NCBI GenBank assembly: GCA_016284515.1
Contig: JAEEOY010000023.1
Coordinates: 1 to 46,616, forward strand
Origin: Kiritimatiellia bacterium
Lineage (GTDB): Bacteria; Verrucomicrobiota; Kiritimatiellia; RFP12; UBA1067
Length of the DNA stretch: 46,616 nt
Reading direction: 5' to 3'
How positions within the stretch are numbered: the first letter of the stretch is position 1; each line of letters opens with the position of its first letter. The position numbers and the translations under genes are program-made. The notes under the pieces were generated by a model. The model did no database searches. It was not told the DNA's origin and saw nothing but the letters and a program-made list of their open reading frames with translations. Positions 40,099-46,616 of this stretch are shown piece by piece.

Positions 40099-43000
40099 AT
40101 GAAAACACTGCGAAAACTCGTACTGGCTGCCGCGGCCGCGGCGGTAGGCGCGTATTCTGCTCTGGCAGCGCCGGACTCGGAGGACAATCCGTCGTTCGTC
40201 GTGAAGAACACCGTCAACGGGGATACCGGATACACCGGCGCTGGAGAGGTCGCCGTGGAGACGATGCCCGAGATGGACGGCTATTCGGAATACCAGTTCA
40301 CGGTCGGTGCGGCGGAGCCCGCGGCAGACGGCTGGAAGGCCTACACGCCTGGGACAGTCCCTGCGGACGTCATCACGTTCGAGCTTCCGCAGACGCTCGA
40401 CGCAGAAATCTCGGTCACTTGCCATCTCCGCGGCACGGGCAAGACGGACTTCACTGCGACCGACACCATCAAGAGCGCGTACGGCGCGCAGCCTACCGCG
40501 TCGGCAAGTGCACTGTCGCTCGTCATTCCGAACACCTACGACGGCGCCAAGGTCTCTGCAGCGCGCCTTGCCTCGCTCAGCACGTCCACCGACAGCCACG
40601 GCGGAATCGTCTCCGTGACGGCGGAGGACGCGATTGTCCGCGGCGACACGAATCTCGTTCTCACAGTCACCAACCTCGCCGGCAACTCCGCCACCTGCAA
40701 TGTCGCGGTGACGACGACGGTCGCGGGAGGGGCGCTTCCGCCTGGACCGTTCCACACGCTCCTCCACCTCGGCGAGGACTTCAACACCGACGATCTCAAA
40801 CAGGACAGCGGAATCAACCACGACTATCTCGCGAACTTCGGCGGCGAGCTGAACATCCGCCCCTATCCTGGACTGACCTACACGGGGCTGACCACCACCG
40901 ACACCACGCACACGCCCGGAACGCTCGTCTGGACGGCGGCTTCCATCAGTGGCGAGCAGTGGAAGCCCACCCCCGAACGCGACTACTACCTCAAGTATTA
41001 CTACATCTACGTCGTTTCGCCTGACGACCGGGACATCAACTGGCGCTATCAAAGCGACGACGATACGTACGTCTACGTCAACGGCAAGCTGCAGTTCAGC
41101 ACCGGCTATGGCAACGGCACGGCTGCAGGCCATCTCCGGCAGGGCGTCAATTCAATCATGATAAAGTTCCGTGAAGGCGGCGGCGGCGATTACATGTATC
41201 TCGCGCCGCAGTCGACATCCAATCAGACGTTCGACGACCTCACGTACCGTCTCGACCCTGGTCTCCTCATCGTAGATTCCACTACGGGAATCGAGGAGCT
41301 TTCGTCCGGACAGGCCCTGCTCAAGGCCATTCCGCGCGTCGGAGGCTACACGAAGTACCAGGTGTTCCAGGACAACGAGGAGGGCACAGTCGAGCCTGAC
41401 GCGAACAACTGGATCGCGTACGATCCTGACGCACTCAGCACGGCGTCGTTCGGCTACACTCCCCCGGCGAATTTCGGCGACCCCGTGTTCTTCTCTGTCG
41501 TCCTTTCCAACGACGACGGAACCGACACGAAGCGCGAGACGGTGAGGATTGCGACCTCCAACACCTTCGGCTCGATGACGGTCGAACCTTTCGACGTGTC
41601 GGTCAAGGTCGGCGGCACGACTGACGTAACCAGCGGCAACGGCGTTGCGGTGGTGAGCTACGGAATGAGCGCCGACGCGCTGAACGCCAGCGAGACGTTC
41701 AACATCGCAGAGGACGGCACGTTCAGCGGAGAGATCGACGGACTCAAGGAGGGGACCGAATATTTCTACGCGGTAGAAATCCGCACGGGAAGCGTTCCGA
41801 CGGGATACGGCTCCGGAAAGTTCCGCACACTTGAGTTCGAGACATACGGCAACTGCGCGGTCGTCAACGGATCCGCCTCTGCCGACGGAGACAGCGCGGT
41901 CATCTCCTTCACGAGCAACGGACGCATCCGCTTCTCCAACACTGTCCGCGCCGACATCCTTCTCGTCGGCGGCGGTGGCGGCGGTGGTGAAGGCGGATAC
42001 TTCGGCGGTGGCGGCGGCGGAGCCGGCGGCGTCATCTACCAGCAGAGCGTCTTTATCGCAGCCGGACAGTACGATGTCATCGTCGGAAAGGGCGGCGCGG
42101 AAAACATGAAGGGCACTGACACCCTCTTCGCCGGACGCCACGCCTTCGGCGGCGGCGCAGGAAACCACGGATTCAGTGACGCCAACGCGGAATGCGACGG
42201 CGCCAGTGGCGGCGGCGCGTCGGCCGTAAGCGACTACGCCAACCGCTATTCCGGAACAGGCACCGAGGGCATGGGCCATAACGGCGGAAGCTGCCTTCGC
42301 GACACGCTGCTCGCCGACTATGCGGCAGGCAAGATAGAGAGCAATGTCGTAAAGAACGGACAGGGCGACAATACCAATGCCGGCGGCGGCGGCGGCGGCG
42401 CAGGGGCGCCTGGCGGCGGCGGAACTTACACCGTCGGCGAATACAGGACCGAAGGCGGAGTAAACATCCTGTTCACGCAAGACTATTACGCCGGAGTCGG
42501 CGGAGACGGAATCGCCTGCTCGATCACCGGCGAGGAACTCTGGTATGGCGGCGGCGGCGGTGGCGGAAATGGCGGCTGGTACCGCACTGGACTGCTCGCC
42601 GCAGGCGGCAAGGGCGGCGGCGGCAAGGGCGGTGCTGTTGGGGACACTGATAAAATTGACGGCGAACCCGGCGTCAACGGAACCGGCGGCGGCGGCGGCG
42701 GCGGCGGAAGCAGGCATTCTGATATAGCCTCTAAGGGCGGACGCGGCGGCGACGGCATCGTGATCATCCGCTTCGTGCAGACCTTTGCGGACGACTCCAA
42801 GGCGGCGACTGGCGGCAACACCGTCGTCAAGGACAGGGCGAACGGATGGATGATTCACACGTTCACAGAAGACGGGACGTTCGAGATTCCGAACTCCACG
42901 TATGTCGACGTCCTGCTTGTCGGCGGCGGCGGCGGCGGCGGCAACGGATACGGTGCGGGCGGCGGCGGCGGCGCGGGCGGAATGCTCGTCCTTGAGCATG

Positions 43001-43725
43001 TGACGCTCCTCGCCGGAAAGCACCCCGTCACCGTGGGCGCGGGTGGCCGCGGCGGCATCAGAGATCGTGAAGACGGAGAAGACGGCGGCAACACGGTCTT
43101 CAACGGAAGAACGGCTGTCGGCGGCGGCGGCGGCGGCGGAATCTGGAACGGAAAGGGCCGTGACGGCGGTTCCGGCGGCGGCGCTTTCTTCTCTGAGCAA
43201 TGGCAGCGCGACAATGCCGGTGGTCTCGGCACTGCGGGGCAGGGCCACGACGGCGGCTCCAATACCTTTGCCGGCACAAAGGAAGGCGAAAATGTAACCT
43301 ATGCGAATTCCGACTACTTCGGTGCAGGCGGCGGCGGTGCAGGCGAGGCAGGTGTATCCGCCTCCAATGACGGCCCTGGCAAGGGCGGCGACGGCCTTAT
43401 GTGCGACTTCTCCGGCGAGGAGAAGTGGTACGCAGGCGGCGGCGCGGGCGGCGGCAACGGCAATGTCGGCTGGACCATCGCCACTGAAGGCGGCAAGGGC
43501 GGCGGCGGAAAGAGCGGCCATTGGCCGAATGGAGCGTCGACCACGTACGAATCCGACAACGAGGCGTTCGTCGGCCATGCCGAGAATGGAACCGGCGGCG
43601 GCGGCGGCGGCGGTGCAAGGTGGGGCAACGGCAATAACCAGGGTCCCGGCGGCAACGGCGGCAGCGGCATCGTGATCATCCGCTACAAGCTGCGTCGCAC
43701 GGCGTTTACGGTGAAGATCAGGTAA
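40099..43725 (+). CDS. Giant secreted glycine-rich protein
   Basis: A 1,208-residue protein with a signal peptide (KLVLAAAAAAVGAYSALAAP). Residues ~30-600 hold beta-rich modules, including a PA14-like piece (YQSDDDTYVYVNGKLQF) and fibronectin-like segments. Two long glycine-rich domains follow (~residues 610-900 and ~910-1200). Each opens with a strand such as VDVLLVGGGGGGG, continues with polyglycine runs, and each ends GGxGGxGIVIIR. Such modules occur in large surface proteins and probably form polyglycine-type helices or sheets. It ends LRRTAFTVKIR. GGGGAAC lies before ATG. A strong terminator follows. Confidence 0.82.
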   Translation: MKTLRKLVLAAAAAAVGAYSALAAPDSEDNPSFVVKNTVNGDTGYTGAGEVAVETMPEMDGYSEYQFTVGAAEPAADGWKAYTPGTVPADVITFELPQTLDAEISVTCHLRGTGKTDFTATDTIKSAYGAQPTASASALSLVIPNTYDGAKVSAARLASLSTSTDSHGGIVSVTAEDAIVRGDTNLVLTVTNLAGNSATCNVAVTTTVAGGALPPGPFHTLLHLGEDFNTDDLKQDSGINHDYLANFGGELNIRPYPGLTYTGLTTTDTTHTPGTLVWTAASISGEQWKPTPERDYYLKYYYIYVVSPDDRDINWRYQSDDDTYVYVNGKLQFSTGYGNGTAAGHLRQGVNSIMIKFREGGGGDYMYLAPQSTSNQTFDDLTYRLDPGLLIVDSTTGIEELSSGQALLKAIPRVGGYTKYQVFQDNEEGTVEPDANNWIAYDPDALSTASFGYTPPANFGDPVFFSVVLSNDDGTDTKRETVRIATSNTFGSMTVEPFDVSVKVGGTTDVTSGNGVAVVSYGMSADALNASETFNIAEDGTFSGEIDGLKEGTEYFYAVEIRTGSVPTGYGSGKFRTLEFETYGNCAVVNGSASADGDSAVISFTSNGRIRFSNTVRADILLVGGGGGGGEGGYFGGGGGGAGGVIYQQSVFIAAGQYDVIVGKGGAENMKGTDTLFAGRHAFGGGAGNHGFSDANAECDGASGGGASAVSDYANRYSGTGTEGMGHNGGSCLRDTLLADYAAGKIESNVVKNGQGDNTNAGGGGGGAGAPGGGGTYTVGEYRTEGGVNILFTQDYYAGVGGDGIACSITGEELWYGGGGGGGNGGWYRTGLLAAGGKGGGGKGGAVGDTDKIDGEPGVNGTGGGGGGGGSRHSDIASKGGRGGDGIVIIRFVQTFADDSKAATGGNTVVKDRANGWMIHTFTEDGTFEIPNSTYVDVLLVGGGGGGGNGYGAGGGGGAGGMLVLEHVTLLAGKHPVTVGAGGRGGIRDREDGEDGGNTVFNGRTAVGGGGGGGIWNGKGRDGGSGGGAFFSEQWQRDNAGGLGTAGQGHDGGSNTFAGTKEGENVTYANSDYFGAGGGGAGEAGVSASNDGPGKGGDGLMCDFSGEEKWYAGGGAGGGNGNVGWTIATEGGKGGGGKSGHWPNGASTTYESDNEAFVGHAENGTGGGGGGGARWGNGNNQGPGGNGGSGIVIIRYKLRRTAFTVKIR

Positions 43726-43740
43726 CGCCGAAGTCACATA

Positions 43741-43783
43741 GAAAGCAGCCCCGCCCGGATACCGGACGGGGCTGCTTTCTTTT
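43741..43783 (+). terminator. Strong intrinsic terminator
   Basis: An 18-bp stem with a single mismatch (43741-43758 with 43762-43779, loop ATA) is followed by TTTT. It lies between convergent genes and serves the glycine-rich gene. Confidence 0.9.
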
Positions 43784-43811
43784 AGTGCCTGGGGCTGGAG
43801 TAGTCCTAGTC

Positions 43812-44897
43812 CTAACTGCGTTTGCGACCGCGCCAGAGGGCGAGGAAACAGACGAGAAGGACGGAAGCCGCGAGCCAAGCTGCGATTGGCTCCGCGGCGC
43901 TTCCGAACAGATGCGCCGCGCCCGGCGCGAACATCTTTCCGAACGCCTTGAACGCGGGCTTGAAGACGTGGCACATGTAGGCCATGAGCGAGGTCTGTCC
44001 GAAAAGAAGCACGAGCCAGGTTCCCCTGCGGAAGCGCAGAACGTCCGCGATGAAATAGAGCGCGGCGAGAAGGAGCATGCACCATCCCATCGCCTGAGCC
44101 GTGAAGGTCACGGTGTAGATGTGCTTGATCGCCGGTATAAGCGGCGAGGCGACCCATCCGAACGCGAGAAGCCCCGCGCCGAGAGCCGAGAGCCGCGCGA
44201 GGCGCTTGGTCTGCGGAGCGGATTCGTCCATGACGATGTCCGTCGCCGCCATTCCGCATAGCGTCATCACGCCGAACATCGGAATCGTCGCCCACCAGGA
44301 GTAGCCTGGGTCGACCATCTCCAGCGCCTTCGATCCCTCGGGGGTGATTAGCGGAAGTATCCAGCGCTCGAGGCGCGTCGCGGCGTTCCCGTCGATCGTG
44401 TAGTCGCCGCAGAAGTGGAGGAAGACGGTGTATGCCGCGGCAAGGACGAAGGGCGCGGCGATCCGGACGCGCTTCGAGGGAATCGCCAGCACGATGGCGG
44501 CGACGATGTATCCGGCGGCGATGGCCTGGAGCGTGTTGTTGAAGGGGTTGATGAGCATTATGTCCATCGAGAGGAGACGTCCCTGTGCGACCATGCCGAG
44601 AATCCACAGCACGGCTACGCGCGTAAGGACGTGCCGCCAGTAGGGGATTCCCGCTCGTCCGTTCGTCTTGCGTTTCTCGAGCGCGAAGGGCACCGCTGAG
44701 CCGCACATGAAGATGAAGAGCGGCATGATGAGGTCCCAGAGGGTGAATCCGCCCCAGTTGTGGTGGAACTGCCCCATCACGCAGCCGGGAAGGGCCCAGG
44801 CCGAGTTGATTGCTGTAAACATCGGACCGATGACAACAAGCAGGAGCATGTCGAGTCCGCGCAGCAGGTCGAGGGAGTAAAGTCTTTCGGATTTCAT
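43812..44897 (-). CDS. DUF5009/HGSNAT-like membrane acyltransferase
   Basis: A 361-residue polytopic protein with about ten hydrophobic segments. The start RLYSLDLLRGLDMLLLVVIGPM, the loop WGGFTLWDLIMPLFIFMCGSAVPFAL and the terminal GQTSLMAYMCHVF are typical of the DUF5009/heparan-alpha-glucosaminide N-acetyltransferase family, which moves acetyl groups onto sugars across membranes. The acceptor is unknown. The start is at the ATG six bases after the minus-strand -10. Confidence 0.87.
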   Translation of the reverse strand: MKSERLYSLDLLRGLDMLLLVVIGPMFTAINSAWALPGCVMGQFHHNWGGFTLWDLIMPLFIFMCGSAVPFALEKRKTNGRAGIPYWRHVLTRVAVLWILGMVAQGRLLSMDIMLINPFNNTLQAIAAGYIVAAIVLAIPSKRVRIAAPFVLAAAYTVFLHFCGDYTIDGNAATRLERWILPLITPEGSKALEMVDPGYSWWATIPMFGVMTLCGMAATDIVMDESAPQTKRLARLSALGAGLLAFGWVASPLIPAIKHIYTVTFTAQAMGWCMLLLAALYFIADVLRFRRGTWLVLLFGQTSLMAYMCHVFKPAFKAFGKMFAPGAAHLFGSAAEPIAAWLAASVLLVCFLALWRGRKRS

Positions 44898-44903
44898 GCC
44901 GTC

Positions 44904-44912
44904 ATTATACCA
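44904..44912 (-). promoter_or_regulatory. Extended -10, leaderless promoter for the DUF5009 gene
   Basis: On the minus strand TGGTATAAT ends six bases before ATG; the predicted transcript starts at the A of the start codon. Confidence 0.75.
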
Positions 44913-44927
44913 CAATTCGGAATTATG

Positions 44928-44936
44928 TGCTATAAT
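44928..44936 (+). promoter_or_regulatory. Extended -10 for the metallophosphoesterase gene
   Basis: TGCTATAAT, divergent from the DUF5009 promoter; the two -10 boxes are only 18 bp apart. Confidence 0.7.
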
Positions 44937-44974
44937 GATGATGCCTGGCACATTCAATTGAAAGGAATGGCGGT

Positions 44975-46249
44975 ATGAGGAACTTGATTTCCATCTGCAT
45001 GGCGGCGCTTGCGGCATGGGGCGCGTTCGGAGAGGTTTCGCTTCTCGGAACCTGCCCCGCCGAGGATTCCTCGACGGCGCTTCGCATCGTCTGGCATTCG
45101 GACAGCCCGCAGTGTGAACTGCGATTTGGCCCTGATGGCGGCGATGCGCAGGCCGTCGTTGCGGAGAAGACTAAGACGCCTGTCGAGTACACGGGAAAGA
45201 CCGACTACTGGCTGTACAGGGCGGAAGTCAATTCGCTCGAGCCCGGCGCGCGGTACGCATATGAGGTGCGCGGGCCGGACGGAGAGTCCGTCTCGCGATC
45301 GGCAAGGACGGCGCCAAAAGACGGAGGCTTTGAATTCCTGTGGATCGGCGACATCCATTCGACGCCGTCGCATCCGAAGAAGATAAAGTCCGTCGACCGT
45401 CTTCTCTCGTACGCCGAGGAGATGTCCGCGAAGCGCGGCGGCATTTCGTTCGTTCTCTGCACGGGCGACGCGGTGAAGCACGGACAGACCTATGACTGCT
45501 GGAGGGAGTGGGACCGTTCGCGCGTTATGCGGGACTACATGGTGGCGATGATTCCGGGGAACAAGGAATACTACCGCTCCGAAGGCAGGACGCGCTGGCA
45601 CGACAGGTGGTTCGCGTCCGCGCGGAACAATCCGGAGAACGGCGCGCCCGGCCTCGCGGGGACATACTGGTTCCTTTACGGCGGGGTGCTGTTTGTCGGA
45701 ATCGACACGCTCGCGGAGGAGGGGAAGGAGATGGACGACGACGTTCGCCACAGCGCGGACCAGCGTCAGCGCGAGTGGCTTGTGCGCGTCGTCGGGGCGC
45801 AGAAGGGCCGCTACAGGTTCCTCGTCGTGTTCCAGCACTACCCGTATTTCGAGAATGGCGGTCCGTGCAGCTATGGGCGGTACGGATTCTGGCGCGGCAC
45901 ATTCGACGCGCTCGGCGTGGACTTCGCTCTTTCCGGGGACGCGCACGCGTATGTGAGGACGCATCCGCTCCGCGATGGGAAGATGGACGCCGCCGGGACG
46001 GTCTATGTTGTCTGTCCGGAAATCGACTCGCACATGGAGGAGCCACGGCTTGGTGACGGATACGGGGTGGTTGCCGTCTCAGACGCCAACGAATCGTCCT
46101 GCGGCGCCTGCCTTTTCTCCGTGTCCGGGGAGGAGATGACGATGCGCTACATCTCCCCGGCGGGCGTTGTCCGCGACACCGTCAGCGCCAGGCCGCGTCA
46201 AGTCCGCCGCGATGCCCAAGGGGGTCCGTCGCTCCGCGACGGACCATGA
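44975..46249 (+). CDS. Secreted metallophosphoesterase, purple-acid-phosphatase-like
   Basis: A 424-residue protein with a signal peptide (MRNLISICMAALAAWGAFG). Residues ~20-110 are a fibronectin-III-like domain as in purple acid phosphatases. Residues ~115-370 are a calcineurin-like domain: GDIHS, LCTGDAV, PGNKEYY, VVFQHYPYF, SGDAHAY. The usual GNHE histidine is a lysine here (GNKE), so catalysis may be altered. The last ~15 residues (AQGGPSLRDGP) and the stop are encoded by a REP hairpin. AGGA lies before ATG. Confidence 0.85.
   Translation: MRNLISICMAALAAWGAFGEVSLLGTCPAEDSSTALRIVWHSDSPQCELRFGPDGGDAQAVVAEKTKTPVEYTGKTDYWLYRAEVNSLEPGARYAYEVRGPDGESVSRSARTAPKDGGFEFLWIGDIHSTPSHPKKIKSVDRLLSYAEEMSAKRGGISFVLCTGDAVKHGQTYDCWREWDRSRVMRDYMVAMIPGNKEYYRSEGRTRWHDRWFASARNNPENGAPGLAGTYWFLYGGVLFVGIDTLAEEGKEMDDDVRHSADQRQREWLVRVVGAQKGRYRFLVVFQHYPYFENGGPCSYGRYGFWRGTFDALGVDFALSGDAHAYVRTHPLRDGKMDAAGTVYVVCPEIDSHMEEPRLGDGYGVVAVSDANESSCGACLFSVSGEEMTMRYISPAGVVRDTVSARPRQVRRDAQGGPSLRDGP
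46213..46245 (+). repeat. REP hairpin copy B (core CGC-TCC-GCG)
   Basis: 10-bp perfect arms GGTCCGTCGC/GCGACGGACC around TCC, preceded by TGCCCAAGGG. It forms the last codons of the metallophosphoesterase gene. Confidence 0.88.
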
Positions 46250-46287
46250 GAAGCTGCTGAAGTGGGATTCTCAAGAGCCTCGACATT

Positions 46288-46320
46288 GTTCCGCCGCGGA
46301 GCGGCGGAACCCCCTGGGCA
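46288..46320 (-). repeat. REP hairpin copy C, inverted relative to copy B
   Basis: On the minus strand it reads TGCCCAGGGG, then arms GTTCCGCCGC/GCGGCGGAAC around TCC. It matches copy B at 28 of 33 positions. Four of the five differences form two compensatory stem pairs. B and C are 42 bp apart, head to head, like a BIME. Confidence 0.88.
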
Positions 46321-46445
46321 ACAGCGCACGACGGAACATCCGAAACCCTTTCACATCATATTGTCTGTTTCGCTCGCAACGGAGGATTTGAGAATGCCTC
46401 GTTTTTTTAAGATCGGTCCATTTCACGAAGATAAATAATTCCGTA

Positions 46446-46474
46446 TTGCGCGGGAACATTAGGTGTGGTATAAT
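46446..46474 (+). promoter_or_regulatory. Promoter for the gene at the right edge
   Basis: TTGCGC, a 17-bp spacer, then TATAAT with a TG extension. The 280-bp gap before the next gene otherwise holds only the REP pair. Confidence 0.75.
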
Positions 46475-46529
46475 TTAGTTGGAAAAACGGGAATACACCC
46501 CCGAAAGTCCAAATAGGAGGTACTACAAA

Positions 46530-46616
46530 ATGAATGCCACTGACTGTTCCTTCACGGCCTCACGGGCAGTGAGGTTCTTCGTTGCTATCGCCGCCGCCTG
46601 TACGGCGCTGTGCGCA
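46530..46616 (+). CDS. Start of an exported protein (truncated by the window)
   Basis: ATG with a strong AGGAGG at 46515-46520. The 29 codons present encode a polar start (MNATDCSFTASRAVR) followed by FFVAIAAACTALCA, which looks like the hydrophobic core of a signal peptide. Nothing more can be said. Confidence 0.6.
   Translation, partial: MNATDCSFTASRAVRFFVAIAAACTALCA

Noticed and set aside
41152-44706. 1,184-codon open frame on the minus strand across the glycine-rich gene
   Set aside because: It is a shadow of GGC/GGA-rich codons read backwards. It is alanine-rich, has no promoter or ribosome site, and runs into the DUF5009 gene in another frame.

Overview
The window is GC-rich, tightly packed bacterial chromosome. 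Many genes overlap by ATGA or GTGA. I infer a member of the Verrucomicrobiota/Kiritimatiellota (PVC) lineage. The reasons are the mix of large secreted beta-helix, glycine-rich and InlB/PKD-type proteins, 3-keto-disaccharide hydrolase (DUF1080) domains, a DUF5009 membrane acyltransferase-like protein, a CPBP protease of the PEP-CTERM-associated type, and a histidine kinase with an OB-fold-like extracytoplasmic sensor. No rRNA or tRNA is present to confirm this. Almost every promoter I could find is an extended -10 of the form TGnTATAAT, which stands out against the GC-rich background.

Layout. 1-1.6 kb: the 3' end of a secreted beta-helix protein. 1.7-4.8 kb: small cytoplasmic, stress-type genes (LRAT-like, DUF1232, TerB-DnaJ, macrodomain). 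4.77-7.9 kb: a strongly structured RNA leader followed by a UvrD-family helicase whose C-terminal tail is made of translated REP-like repeats. 7.9-9.0 kb: a REP-associated tyrosine transposase (RAYT) with REP palindromes on both sides. 9.1-14.9 kb: central metabolism and translation (phosphohexomutase, PHP phosphoesterase, two-subunit fumarase-type hydratase, proS, trxA). 15-20.8 kb: sugar catabolism (DUF1080-epimerase fusion, secreted GH2 beta-galactosidase, EamA transporter). 20.8-26 kb: holB, sugar isomerase-like, BatD/DUF4381-like, holA, HTH-EIIA regulator, HAD phosphatase. 26-30.3 kb: M3 peptidase, CPBP protease, manA, an orphan solute-binding lipoprotein. 30.3-33.1 kb (minus strand): a two-component system. 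33.2-43.8 kb: three very large secreted proteins. 43.8-46.6 kb: a DUF5009 protein, a secreted metallophosphoesterase, a REP pair and the start of another exported protein.

The main unexplained layer is repeat biology. Two hairpin REP families occur (cores CGC-AA-GCG and CGC-TCC-GCG), with paired compensatory changes between copies. Tandem 7- or 8-nt arrays also occur, several of them forming inverted pairs. Many of these repeats sit inside reading frames or exactly at stop codons and are translated, for example in the macrodomain, helicase, RAYT, phosphohexomutase, hydratase alpha subunit, EamA transporter and metallophosphoesterase genes. A second recurring theme is that the -10 box lies so close to the start codon that the mRNA should be leaderless or nearly so at six genes, and that promoters overlap the stop codon or the last codons of the upstream gene.
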